NCBI GenBank assembly: GCA_037693485.1
Contig: CM075350.1
Span: forward strand, 125,362,001 to 125,426,000
Origin: Kitagawia praeruptora
Taxonomy: Eukaryota > Streptophyta > Magnoliopsida > Apiales > Apiaceae
Direction: 5' to 3'
DNA: 64,000 nt
Part shown: positions 33,618 to 45,800 of the stretch, one piece after another
Position numbering within the stretch: position 1 is the stretch's first letter
Layout: every line of letters begins with the position of its first letter
The notes under the pieces: generated by a model
The model's database searches: none
What the model saw: only the letters and a program-made list of their open reading frames with translations
What the model was told of the DNA's origin: nothing
Program-made: the position numbers and the translations under genes

Positions 33618-34942
33618 ATGAGTTCGAATACACCAAAGACTACAGGAACGGTGAAGGTCCCTAAGTTTGACAAAGAGAATTACAACCTCTGGAAGATAAA
33701 GATGATGTTGTTCATCAAAGCCTCTCATCCTTTGTATCCTGAGATTCTCAAGAAAGGTCCTTTTGTTCCACAACAAGAGATACCAGAGAAGACTGTTGGA
33801 ACCACAACTATCCCAAGATCTTATGAGGCCAAGGATCCATCAAAATGGACAGAATCAGAAAGGGAGAAGGTTGCTCTTGACAGCCACCTCATGTTGCTTA
33901 TCATTGATTCCATGGACATGTCAATGTTTGCAAACATTGCATCATGTACATCTGCCAAAGAAATGTGGGATCACATTGAGGTGTTGTGTGAAGGAACTGA
34001 TGAGGTTAAGGAAAACAAGAAACAGATACTGGTCACACAGTATGAGGCTTTCATGGCACAACCCAAGGAAAGTATTACTGAGATGTTTGAGAGATTTCAC
34101 AAGCTAGTTACTGAGTTGCAGATAAATGGGAAGGTTTACAGTACCAAGGAGTTAAACATGAAGTTTCTGCTATCCTCACCAAACCATCTAGAGCAAAGGG
34201 TCATTTCTCTAAGGGAAAGAGATTTGAACAAAGTTACATATGATGTGCTCTATGGAGTTTTAAAAACTCATGAGCTTGAGTTGCTTCAGAAAAGGGCTAT
34301 CCAAGCCAATCAAGGTAGAATGGTAAACACATCGTGTGCCTTGATTGTCAACAAATCTATTCAAGACCTAGAAGCATCCACAAGCCAGTTAAGGATAGAG
34401 GAGGTAGTAGAAGAGGAAGAAACTGAACCTGAGGTAAGTGAACCTGTTGAGGAGAGGGAGGAAGAAGAGTTTTACACTCTTGAAGAACTAGATGGAATGG
34501 AAAACACTTCATATGCTTTCATGGCCAGAAAATTTCCAAACATCAGATTCAAAAGGAATCAACCCTTCAAACCCAAAACCCAAAACCATTCATTCAACAA
34601 AAGCAAGGCACCTGTGAAACAAAACAAGAATAAGTTTAAAACCAGCCATGTGGATAGGTCATCTGTAAGGTGCTATAGATGCAATGACCTAGGGCATTTT
34701 GCCAGTGAATGCAAGAAGCCTAAAAAGAAGGATAAAGATTATCTTGAGCTTGAAGCTAAGTATGAGGCCCTTCTGAAAAAGCAGACACAAGGTAAGGCCT
34801 ACATAGCTGAAGGGAAGTGTTGGGATGATTCTGACAGTGATGGAGAGGAGCAAGAATTCTGCAATTATGCCTTGATGGCCAATTCCAAGGATGACACATC
34901 TCCATCAGACACTCAGGTACCATCTCTCACTACTATAGACAT
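33618..34942 (+). pseudogene. Copia copy 1b gag, 5' part (interrupted by Athila)
   Basis: Starts at the ATG at 33618, 32 bases after the primer site; the upstream in-frame extension lies in the LTR and is ignored. It has the UBN2-like core (about residues 20-230), a Glu-rich segment (about 265-285), a basic linker, a CCHC knuckle CYRCNDLGHFASEC (352-365) and an acidic tail. No stop up to the insertion at 34943. Excluding the Athila and one GACAT, the frame continues at 56881 to give a Gag of about 833 residues. A phase-0 splice donor CAG|GTACCA lies at 34916/34917, after residue 433. Confidence 0.9.
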
Positions 34943-36483
34943 TGACAAGGCTGTCGCGTGCCTACCAAATAATAAATTCTAACAAAACCTTCTAACTATG
35001 TAGCAGGGTAAGTCAGAGTCGATCCCACAGAGACAAACGTATCAATCACTAGTTGTTTCTGATTTAATTCGGCTAAGCAAGTAAAACAATAAATATTGAG
35101 AATTTATTAAACTAATCTTATGCTAAAGCGAATTGTGTTTATATTAAATCAAATATTAAAAACATCCAGAATTAAGTGTCCCCACTAGCATGAATTAATG
35201 CAATTATGAATTCCCGCCCCAATTAATCGTACGCTGCTCAACAGGAAAGATGCGCCCTATAAATACCAATAACCTCTCTCAAGTATTAATGGCTTCTCTA
35301 AAATACAATCAAGCCTATTCTCATGGTATCATGCATATTAGAGACATTAAGCATAGCACCCTAATTTCCTAACCATCCCTTCTGCCTATTCTCATGGAGA
35401 AGTTCAAATCCTTATTGGATAAATCACAACCATCTAATCCAACTCTCGTCGATAATTAGATATTGGTTCAAACAATGCACATAATCACGTCTGATTTGTA
35501 ATTGCTAATTAAAACAACTCAATAAGCAAGAGCAATTAAACAATCAAATTAGGGGAATTGGGAAATTCACACATCAATCATAACTAGGGTTCTACTTAAC
35601 CCTAGATTAATTATCTACTCACTCATGATTGAATTAATAAAACAAGAATTAATAATTGAACACATAATTATAAGAATAGAAGAAAAACCTTTAATTTTGA
35701 TCTTCAAAGAAAATAAATATTCTCCCAAAAATCTCCAGAAGAAAGTTTTTACAAAGTTGTGTCTATAATAAAATCTTCAATCCCCCAAAACTATGCCCTA
35801 GATGAGTTTATATATTGTTACAAGGCTAAAATAATTGGCTTAATTAAATTAGAGGCCAATTCTTTTATAATTAGAATCAATTCGGAACAAGTTGCCAGGT
35901 GGGGCCAGCTTTTTAATCTTTTGTGCGCGCATAAAACAACAAAATATTCATCAGGTTTGTAATTGTCGACTACGCTGGCAGCTCCTGGCCACTCTCCTGA
36001 CTTGCGCGTGTCACGCACGCGCCAGATATATAACCAACAATCTGCGCGTGTATTGGAGACAGCGGGTGAGGCTCAGGAGCTTTGCGCGCGTGTGTAGTAT
36101 GAATTGAACTTAAATTACATGAAAGATTGCATGCTCATCACAGAACCCGCATGCCCCTCACTCAAAGCGCCGAATAAATTTAAGAAACAGGAACTTTTGC
36201 ACGACCATCTTCAATCCCGCATGGACAACATAAAATTTCTGTCATCTTTTCTTTCCTCTACTAATTCACACGGCTACTCCAACAAAATTGCACATCCAAT
36301 TTTTTATTTTTTTAGCAACTCGCTTCTCTTCTTCCTTTTTATTTAAAAATTATTTCCTCCAAAATTTAAATAGAACACCTGAAACACTTCACAAAAACTT
36401 ATCAAAAACTAATTAAATCTACACGATTATTCACAAAAGCACCATAAATGTGGGAACAAAATCCTATAAAATATATTCTATCA
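34943..36483 (-). repeat. 3' LTR of the Athila element
   Basis: 1541 bp, reading TGACAAGGCTGTCG at the left edge and TATTCTATCA at the right. Nearly identical to 55323-56875. The paired short frames inside both LTRs are not genes. Confidence 0.93.
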
Positions 36484-38057
36484 AATATCCCCAAACTTAG
36501 CACTTTGCGCGTCCTCGTGCAAACTAACATAATAATTATACTAACTAATTAGTACCACTTCCGTAGGTGATCACGGTTGCATTTGGCATATGCAACAAGC
36601 CCTTTAAACCCCTAGGTAGCCCTAGTGGACGAGTAAGGTCTCGTGAGGGTTTATAGTGAATATACCCACAAAATCCATTTACCTAATGCAATGCAATGCA
36701 TGAATGCAACTAATATGAAAAAAATGCAAAGATCCCATTCAAACTCACCAAAACCAACTAACAGGCAAATATCTCAAAGAATGCAAATAAATCCAAGCAG
36801 AGCTCGACTAAGTCCCCGTATACTAACAATACATGAACAGAAACGTGCGTGTGTGCAATGCTCATCAGAAATACTCCCAAAACTAGGTCAAAAATCATAC
36901 ATATCCTTCGCCAAGACAATCACAAGTTTATAAATAGAATAAACTGTAGACACTTCATAACCTCGGAACACCTCCATCCTCATTCAAGTTAGCCAGGTAT
37001 TCATGCTTTATTACTACGACACTATATACAATACGCATGCTTATTTAACCGTGCAATGAATGAGACCCCAAAAGGCTTATACAATAATACCCATGTAGCG
37101 AGTGTTAGGTCAGCAATCCCAAACCACAAGGGCTTTAGGTTACTAGGACTAAGTCCCCTCAGACTTAATTACTCGAGTATTAAAGAGCTCACTCTGGTTA
37201 ATTTTGCATATAAACAATTAAACTATTGATTTTTTTTTTATTTTCTTTTTTTTTTCCATTGCAATCTGGAATGAGCCTTTCTCATTTCCAACCCTAGACT
37301 ACTCATATAAATATGAGCCGGCTACTAGCCATTTGACACCTAGCCATTATTTAACAATAAATACAACTAGCATGAAATCCCTGGCTTCCCCCAAACTTAG
37401 ACTTTAATGCTCCTACGCCATCAAGGGAATAACGAAAATTCTAAATATAAACAGGTGATTAAATCTCAAAGCATCCAAACAAGCATGACCTTAACCTAGC
37501 CCAAAAGCACTTAATGAGTTTGTGTAAAAATTTTGTTCCCGTAACATGCAAGTCAATTTCCTAGAAACTATAAATCAGCCCTCTACTCATCATCACCACA
37601 CTCAATTAAACATCTACCTATCAATCAGAATCAGCTCGTCCTAAGGGATCATGAAATATGCATGCCATGAAAATGCAACTAAAATGAACTCGCATGGTAT
37701 ACGAACATTAAAACAGAATGTCCTATATGAAACAAACGTAGATAATACAAACTTACATGCATGAACTACTACTAATATGCAAAATATGATATTCTATATG
37801 AACACATAATACAGCAACAACTAATTTTTTTTAACACTACTAATATACTACTACAACAAAGCACATCCCCACACTTAAATGTGGCAATGTCCTCAATGGC
37901 ACAATACTAAGAATATCAACTAATAACAAGAAGGAAAGAAATACTCCCCTATGCCGAAGCATGAAGTGCACCAGTCCTCCACAGTATACAGAATCCATGG
38001 GTTGCCTCCCAAGTAGCGCATTTGTTTAACGTCGTTAGCCCGACACTGACTCATCAA
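36484..38057 (-). other. Athila 3' untranslated region and polypurine tract
   Basis: On the minus strand the purine-rich CTAAGTTTGGGGATATT (36484-36500) abuts the 3' LTR and is the likely plus-strand primer. The remaining ~1.55 kb between the integrase stop and the LTR has no ORF above about 100 codons, so the env-like gene of some Athila elements is absent. A low-complexity T-rich tract lies at about 37229-37257. Confidence 0.7.
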
Positions 38058-39766
38058 TCATTCAGCAGAAGGAGAAAACAACAGAATATCCACCTCCTCG
38101 TTAATTGGTTCACCAGCTCTATAGTGCTTTACTCTTTGCCCATTCACCTTGAATGACTCTCCATGGCTATTCATCAATTCAACGGCACCATAGGGAAAAA
38201 CCTTGCGTACCTTGAACGGATCCGACCACCTAGAACGAAGTTTTCCGGGAAAAAGTCTTAACCTCGAATTGAACAGAAGAACTAACTCCCCTTCCTTGAA
38301 TTCTCTTCGTAACAGCCCTTTGTCATGCCACTTCTTTGTTTTCTCCTTGTAAAGCTTAGAGCTTTCATAAGCCTCAAAACGAAGCTCATCTAGCTCATTA
38401 AGTTGTAGAAGTCTCTTCTCACCCATTGCTAACATATCAAAATTCAGACCCTTGATAGCCCAAAATGCACGGTGCTCTAACTCCACGGGAAGATGACATG
38501 CTTTTCCATAAACCAATCTATACGGAGTTGTCCCAATAGGTGTCTTAAACGCAGTTCTATAAGCCCAAAGTGCATCATCAAGCTTCATAGACCAATCCTT
38601 CCTTGATTTTGCGATTGTCTTCTCCAAGATATTCTTTATTTCACGGTTAGAGATCTCCACCTGACCACTGGTTTGGGGATGATAAGAAAGTCCCACCTTA
38701 TGATAAACTCCATATTTCTTCAACATTGCTTCAAAATGATTTTCGAGAAAATGCTTTCCTCCATCACTAATCAAAATCCTTGGCACTCCAAATCTGGGAA
38801 AAATCGTCTTCTTAAAGAACTTGCTCACAACACGAGCATCATTAGTGGGCGATGCAATGGCTTCAACCCATTTTGAGACGTAGTCCACAGCTACCAAGAT
38901 ATATCTGTTCGTAAAGGATGGAGGGAAAGGTCCCATGAAATCTACTCCCCACACATCGAAAAGCTCCACTTCAAGAATGCTATTGAGAGGCATCTCATTT
39001 TGCCTTGAAATATTCCCCGTTCTTTGGCAACGATCACAAGAATGAACATATTGGTGGACATCTTTAAAAAGAGTTGGCCAATAAAAACCGCACTGAAGAA
39101 TCTTTGCAGCAGTTTTCGTAGTACTTGCATGACCACCACTTGGCAAATCGTGACAATGTGAGATTATAGAAGCAATCTCATTATACGGAACACATCTTCT
39201 AATGACTCCAGCAGCACAAGATTTATAGAGAAAAGGATCATCCCAAAAATGCTTCCTCACATCATAGAAAAATTTCTTCTTTTGCTGCGATGAGTACCCA
39301 TGAGGAATAGTTCCACTAGCTAAGAAATTAGCTATGTCAGCATACCAAGGAACCTCTAGACTTGCAAGAGAAAGTAGATGATCGTCAGGAAAAGAATCAT
39401 CAATCAGAGTAGATTTATCATCATCCTTATCAAGAGTAAGGCGTGAAAGATGATCAGCAACCACGTTCTCAGCCCCTTTCTTATCCTTAATCTCTAAGTC
39501 AAATTCTTGAAGAAGCAAAATCCAACGAATCAGATGAGGTTTAGCATCCTTCTTACTCATCAAGTATCTCAAAGCTGCATGATCAGTGTGAACAATAACT
39601 TTCGAACCAACGAGATAGGATCGAAATTTTTCCATAGAATACACCACTGCTAGCAATTCTTTCTCCGTTGTTGCATAATTAATCTGAGCCCCATCCAAGG
39701 TCTTGCTTGTATAGTATATAACATGTAGCTTTCCATCTTTCCTTTGGCCTAGGACTGCACCAATAG
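38058..39766 (-). pseudogene. Athila RNase H (C-terminal part) and integrase
   Basis: Open on the minus strand from the copia 2b insertion to the stop at 38058. RNase H: TSKTLDGAQINYATTEKELLAVVY and HTDHAALRYL. Integrase: an HHCC finger (GGHASTTKTA... then CDRC) and a DDE core counted from the Met at 39698: D253 (VDFMGP), D312 (SDGG), E348 (QVEIS), a D35E spacing. The C-terminus has the Athila-type GELVLLFNSRLRLFPGKL block. This half is intact; it is separated from the RT half by the 11.8-kb insertion and by upstream stops. Confidence 0.92.
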
Positions 39767-40512
39767 TGTTAGGAATAATTCATAAGTTGTGATGTTAAGA
39801 ATAGAATTTACACATTATACTTCTTGTAATCCTGATCTTATAAAGGATTTAGCACTGTATATAGGTTTTATGTGTAAAACAGTTATCTGTATAGTTTAAT
39901 CAGGAATGAACAGTGTATCGGAGACTACATGTCAGGAACAGAGAGCAAATCCTGATGACGTGTTCAATACTGATGGTTGATCAGATACTGATGCAGTGTG
40001 GAGATCCTGATATCAGTCGTGTTACTGATGATGTCATTATGGATGCTACAGAAACTGGCAAGTGCTATAAAACAGGATCGTTGTTTGAAGAACAAGCAAG
40101 AAGATATTATGAAGGAAAGAGTTTTCTATTGAAGGAAACTATCGACTAGAAGGCAGAACATTGTCATGTATAGATTATATCTTTCTGTTATTAGTTGATA
40201 GGTAGCATTATAAATATTCTCTCAATATCATTGTAAAGAGTGTGAGGCGTGAGACGAAATTGTGAGTTCGTGTGCGTAGCTCTGTATAAGGTTTGTATTC
40301 GAGAAGTTCGAAACAAACAGAGAGATATTTGTATTGTCAGCAGCTGTTAAAGGTATTGTACACCTTTGGTAGAGTTTGTATTTGATCTTATTAATACAAA
40401 CAAGAGTTTGATTCATTCGTTTATTCTTGTTTTTATAATCAAGCAAAAATCAGACAGGATTATATAACTTGTATTCAACCCCCCCCCCTTCTACAAGTTA
40501 TTCGAGTTAACA
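39767..40512 (+). repeat. 5' LTR of copia 2b
   Basis: 746 bp, TGTTAGGAATAATTC to CGAGTTAACA. It has a TATAAATATT box near 40210 and a run of 10 C before the 3' end. Short ATCCTGAT/TACTGAT words recur in U3. Confidence 0.95.
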
Positions 40513-40514
40513 AT

Positions 40515-40526
40515 TGGTATCAGAGC
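40515..40526 (+). other. Primer-binding site, initiator tRNA-Met
   Basis: TGGTATCAGAGC two bases after the LTR. Confidence 0.95.
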
Positions 40527-40561
40527 AGGTTGATTTCGAGTAATCATAAAGATCTGCAATC

Positions 40562-42853
40562 ATGTCTGGTTACAAGGATGGGAATACTAAGATTCCTATG
40601 CTCAAGAGAAACGAATATACTCTATGGGAAGTAAAGATGTTGCATCATCTGGAAGCAACAGATCCTGATTATCTTGACAGAATCAGAGATGGACCTTTTG
40701 TTCCAACAAAGGTCGTTGGACAAGCAGCTGTTGATGGTAAGGTTGTTCCAGAACATACAGCAGAGAAGCCAAAATCTGAATGGTCAGATAAGGACAAGGA
40801 GAGTGTTCTTAAAGATGCTAAAGTGAGAAACATATTATTCAATAGTCTTGATTCTGTTCTCACTAATTATGTTCTCTCTTGTAAAACTGCTAAGGATATA
40901 TGGGACAATCTTAAGGTTCACTGTGAAGGAACTAAGCCTGTCAGGAAGAATATGAGGACATTACTTATACAACAGTATGAGTACTTTGAATCCAAGTCTG
41001 GTGAGTCACTTACTGATACCTTTGATAGGTTTACAAAACTCATCAATGAGATGGCCATGCATGGTAAATATTATGACTTGGAGGATATGAATACAAAGTT
41101 CATGAAAGCTTTGCCTGATTTCTACAATGAGAAGATATCTGCGATTGAGGAAGCTAATGATCTGGATGAGATTTCATTAGAGGCAGTCTATGGAAAATTG
41201 AGAGCTTATGAACTTGACAAGCAGCAGAAGAAGAGCAGGAGTGAAGGAAAGATGAAGACTATTGCACTTACTGCTCAATCTGAAGTAAAGAAGCTTCCTG
41301 AAGAACAGCATGAAGAGATTGCTGTAAAGAATTCAAGGAAGAAGAAAAGCAAAGAAAGTTCTGAGTCAGAGACTACTGATATGGACCCTGACAACAATGA
41401 TTCTGAATCTGAGATGCAAGAACTCTTTGCTATGTTTGCTAAAGCCTTCAAGAAAGGCAGATTCAACAGGAGAAGATTTAGCAAAGGACCTTTTCAAAAG
41501 AAGGAGGAGAAGAAGAGTGACAAGAGCAAAAGTACAATTGTCAAGCTTGATAAGGCCAAGATCAAGTGCTTTAACTGCAGCGAGCTTGGACACTTTGCTA
41601 GTGAGTGTAAGAAGCCTAGGAATTCAGGAAAGGGTAATGCACTTATGGTCACACAGAAGGATTGGGCTGATTCCAGTGACTCTGAAGATGAATTGGATTA
41701 TGAAAACATTGCATTGATGGCCAATAGTTCAGACAAACCTGGATCTCCAAAGAAAACTTCTCCATCTTCTGTTAAGGTATCACTTCACTCTCTTGATTCA
41801 TTTGATAGCTTAAATTCTGATGAAATTAGATCTATCCATGCTGAATTTAAGAATCTTATGACTAATTTTAGAATTCTTACTTGTGAAAGAGATGAACTTA
41901 AGGTTAAGAATGATAAATTAGTTGATAGAAATAATTTTCTTGAATCAGAATTAATTCAAATGGAAGAATACAAGTTGAGTTCTGATAAAGCTAAGCATGA
42001 TTATAGTGTAATTCTTGAGGCTTATGACTATGTCAGAAAAGAACTAGAAGAAGAGAGAGATGTGATTAAGACCATTAATAATTCCAGTAAGAAGACAATA
42101 GAAATCTTTGAGAGTGGAATTCGTGGTAAGGTTAATGGTTTAGGTTTTGATAAGGCTAGACAAGAAGAAAAAGTAGCTATTATCAATAATGATAGTAAGG
42201 TAGAAGCTAGCACATCTAAATCTGAAGGTAAGAAAATTGTTTCTGAACCTAATCATGTTAAATTTGTTAATTCAAAAGGTACCCCTGTTGTACACAAAAG
42301 GATTAACAATAGTAATTCAGATGAGAAAGTGTTAGAGAAACCTAAGAATGTAAACATAGGGTTTCTGTCTAAGTCTCAGTTGAAACAGAGATTAGATGGT
42401 CTTTCAGAGTCTAGCAAGATCAAGAGAAATAGGAATGGAAAAGAAGGTATTAACAAAGAGAATAATTACAAGAATGTACCTGATGCACCTAGGAAAAAAT
42501 GCTATAAGTGTGGAAATCATAATCATTTGGCCCTAGACTGCAATCAAAAACCTTCTTGGAAAACTGAGTCCAGATTCCCCAAGACTCAGAAAATTCAATA
42601 CCAACCACAAAAAGCTTGTTATCATTGTGGTAGTTTACTTCATTCCATTTACATGTGTAGAGAATATCATGAACTGTATTATGACTATTATTCTTTGAAA
42701 TCTGAAACTCCTAGTCACAAACAGTTTGTGAGATCAGAGTCTAAAGTTGACTCTGCAACAGGTAAAATAAAGGCAAAATCTTCAAAATCTGTTGTCTCTA
42801 AATCTAGTAAGAAAGGATCCAATCAAAGTTGGGTCCTAAAAAATTCTAACTAG
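40562..42853 (+). CDS. gag: Gag of copia 2b (763 aa, long form)
   Basis: Capsid/nucleocapsid precursor that packages element RNA. The ATG at 40562 is the first after the primer site. It has a UBN2-like capsid domain (about residues 20-230), a Ser/Asp/Glu-rich segment, a basic linker, CCHC knuckle 1 (CFNCSELGHFASEC, 336-349), an acidic segment to about 395, a predicted coiled coil (about 440-520), and two more CCHC knuckles (647-660 and 686-699). It ends at TAG 42851-42853; pol follows in another frame. Residues 406-763 lie in the candidate intron, so splicing would give a short Gag domain fused to Pol. No lesions seen. A Gag with three knuckles and a long C-terminal extension is unusual for copia elements. 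Confidence 0.93.
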   Translation: MSGYKDGNTKIPMLKRNEYTLWEVKMLHHLEATDPDYLDRIRDGPFVPTKVVGQAAVDGKVVPEHTAEKPKSEWSDKDKESVLKDAKVRNILFNSLDSVLTNYVLSCKTAKDIWDNLKVHCEGTKPVRKNMRTLLIQQYEYFESKSGESLTDTFDRFTKLINEMAMHGKYYDLEDMNTKFMKALPDFYNEKISAIEEANDLDEISLEAVYGKLRAYELDKQQKKSRSEGKMKTIALTAQSEVKKLPEEQHEEIAVKNSRKKKSKESSESETTDMDPDNNDSESEMQELFAMFAKAFKKGRFNRRRFSKGPFQKKEEKKSDKSKSTIVKLDKAKIKCFNCSELGHFASECKKPRNSGKGNALMVTQKDWADSSDSEDELDYENIALMANSSDKPGSPKKTSPSSVKVSLHSLDSFDSLNSDEIRSIHAEFKNLMTNFRILTCERDELKVKNDKLVDRNNFLESELIQMEEYKLSSDKAKHDYSVILEAYDYVRKELEEERDVIKTINNSSKKTIEIFESGIRGKVNGLGFDKARQEEKVAIINNDSKVEASTSKSEGKKIVSEPNHVKFVNSKGTPVVHKRINNSNSDEKVLEKPKNVNIGFLSKSQLKQRLDGLSESSKIKRNRNGKEGINKENNYKNVPDAPRKKCYKCGNHNHLALDCNQKPSWKTESRFPKTQKIQYQPQKACYHCGSLLHSIYMCREYHELYYDYYSLKSETPSHKQFVRSESKVDSATGKIKAKSSKSVVSKSSKKGSNQSWVLKNSN

Positions 42854-42870
42854 TTACTTTTTGTTTGCAG
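41777..42870 (+). other. Candidate intron joining Gag core to Pol in copia 2b
   Basis: Donor GTTAAG|GTATCAC after codon 405 (phase 0) and acceptor CTTTTTGTTTGCAG|GGC before the protease (phase 0). A CTAAC branch-point-like site overlaps the gag stop about 20 bases upstream of the acceptor. Length 1094 bp. Removal would bypass the gag stop and give a Gag-Pol frame of 405 plus 1108 codons. Copy 1b has the same layout at the homologous place. No transcript evidence available. Confidence 0.5.
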
Positions 42871-45800
42871 GGCACAGGAAAGAAGCATTCAATTATCTTG
42901 GACAGTGGATGCTCTGGACACATGACTGGAAAGAAGTCCCTGCTTACAAAGTTTGAGAGGAAAGCTGGCCCAGTAATATCTTTTGGAGATGGCAACAAAG
43001 GAGAAACTCTGGGATATGGCTCAATTATTTTGGGGAATGTCATCATAGAAAATGTAGCACTGGTTGAAGGCTTGAAACATACTCTTTTAAGCATAAGTCA
43101 ACTGGGTGATAAAGGTTACAAATCAATCTTTGACAGAGAAGGATGCAAAGTCTTGAATATGCAGAATGGAGACATTGTTCTAACTGGTCAAAGGCATGGT
43201 AACATATATGAAGCCAGCTTAAGTGATACATCTAAAGGAATTGTTAGATGTCTCTACAGCAAAGCAACAAATGATGAAAGCTGGAATTGGCACAAGAAGC
43301 TCTCACATCTTAATTTCAAGAAGCTTAATCAACTTGTTAAATACAATTTGGTGAGAGGCCTACCTCAGGCGAATTTTGTGCAAGATGGACTTTGTGATGC
43401 ATGTCAGTTTGGAAAGCAAAGAAGAACCACTTTCAAGAGCAAGACTGAAAACTCAATTACTGAACCATTTCACATGCTACATCTTGATCTGTTTGGTCCA
43501 GTAAACATTATGTCTATCAGCAAGAAAAGATATGCTCTAGTTATGGTGGATGATTTCACAAGGTTTACATGGGTGTTCTTTCTACACAAGAAGGATGAAG
43601 CTCCTCAGCAAATCATTGAACTCATCAAGAATATTCATAATAACTCTGAGTACAAAGTCAAAGTACTTAGGAGTGACAATGGTACAGAATTCAAGAATTC
43701 TACAATGGAGGGGTTTTGTGCAGACAATGGAATTACTCAACAGTTTTCTGCACCTGGTACACCTCAACAAAATGGTGTAGTGGAAAGAAAGAACAGGACT
43801 CTCATAGAGGCAGCAAGAACCATGCTTGCAGATGCAAAACTTCCAACCTACTTTTGGGCAGAAGCTATTAACACTGCATGTTTCACTCAGAACTGTACCT
43901 TGGTAAATAGTCATGGAAAGACTCCCTATGAGATGATCAAAGGAAAGAAACCAAGTGTGAAATATTTTCACATCTTTGGATGTAAATGCTATGTCCTAAA
44001 AGTTCATCCAGAACAACTTGGAAAATTTGAAGCCAAATCGGATGAAGCAATTTTTCTAGGATATTCAGCATCTAAGGCCTTCAAAGTTTATAATCTCAGA
44101 ACTCACATTGTTATGGAATCAATTCATGTTGCATTTGATGATAAGAAATTTGGAATTTTGCAAACTGATGAAAGCCATGACAAATTGGAATTTGAAAATC
44201 TGAAGATTTCTGAGATACTCTCAAGTGATGATGAAGGTTCTCCAGAAGGAATTTCTATTGCTTCTCAAAGGAATGCTACTGTTGAGGGGGAGCAAATCAA
44301 TCAGAGAGAACACAGTGATCATCAGGAGCAGACTAGTCTTTCAGAGTCTATTCCATCAGGAATTGACGTTTCAGAGTCTACTCCATCAGGAACTGACCTT
44401 TCAGAGTCTACTGAGGAAAGATCAGTAACTAGCAGCAATATGGAATCTACTGATTCTATTGATCAAAGGAGAGTTTTTGAAGGTAGAGAGAATTCTTCTA
44501 CAAAAGATACCACTAACTTAGGGGGAGAGACTAGCAGAGTTAATCTACCACCTGTTAGAAAATGGACAAAGGATCATACTGAAGATTTGATAATTGGTGA
44601 TCCAAATAGTGGTGTTCGAACTAGAAGATCAATTCAAAATGAATGCTTGTATAGTTGCTTTCTCTCAAAGAATGAACCTAAGAAGGTTGAAGAAGCCTTA
44701 CAGGATCCTGATTGGGTAATTGCAATGCAGGAGGAGTTAAATGAGTTTGAGAGAAACAAAGTTTGGAAACTGGTACCAAGACCTAAAGGTAGATCTATTG
44801 TTGGTGCAAGATGGGTTTTCAGAAACAAGCTAGATGAATCTGGTATGATTGTAAGAAACAAAGCAAGACTGGTGGCCAAGGGATATTCTCAGGAAGAAAG
44901 CATTGATTATGATGAGACCTTTTCACCTGTAGCAATATTGGAAGCAATCAGAATGTTTCTTGCATTTGCAGCTCATTCAAAATTCAAGGTATACCAGATG
45001 GATGTTAAGAGTGCTTTTCTAAATGGCAAACTTGATGAAGAAGTATATGTAGAACAGCCACCTGGATTTGTTGATCCAAAGTTTCCAAATCATGTCTACA
45101 AACTTGACAAGGCACTCTATGGACTAAAGCAGGCACCAAGAGCATGGTATGAGACTTTGTCTAAATTTCTTCTTGAAAATGGCTTCACAAGAGGTACAAT
45201 TGACAAAACTCTATTCTTTAGAAAGATAAAAGGTGAATTGCTTTTAGTTCAAGTTTATGTTGATGATATTATTTTTGGTTCTACTAATGAAAAGTTGTGT
45301 GCTAAGTTTAGCAAGCTTATGCAGTCTAAGTATCAGATGAGCATGATGGGTGAACTAAATTATTTCTTAGGCTTGCAGGTCAAACAGACTGAGACTGGTA
45401 TTTTCATTAATCAGTCAAAGTATATCAAAGATCTTTTAAGAAGGTTTGACTTTCAAGACTGTGCAGTTGCAAAAACACCCATGGCAACAGCCACTAAACT
45501 AGACTCTGATCCTAAGGGGAAGAGTGTGGATAATACTAGTTATAGAGGCATGATAGGCTCTTTGTTATATCTAACTGCAAGTAGGCCAGATATAATGTTT
45601 TCTACCTGTTTATGTGCTAGATTCCAAGGTGATCCTAAGGAATCTCATTTAATTGCTGTGAAGAGAATTTTTAGATATCTCAAAGGAACTCCAAATCTTG
45701 GTTTGTGGTATCCTAGAGAATCTGATTTCTTTCTAATTGGCTATTCAGACTCTGATTATGCAGGGTGTAAAATAGATAGGAAAAGCACTACAGGTACATG

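Noticed and set aside
35759..36346. Small frames repeated at 56139-56696
   Set aside because: They lie in the two Athila LTRs and are duplicated only because the LTRs are; composition is not protein-like.
37229..37257. T-rich tract as a possible poly(A) tail of a LINE or SINE
   Set aside because: It lies in the Athila 3' region with no adjoining LINE/SINE sequence or target duplication.
43582..43971. 129-codon antisense frame in copia 2b
   Set aside because: It lies entirely opposite the integrase coding region; its counterpart at 24318-24626 likewise lies opposite integrase. A coding shadow.
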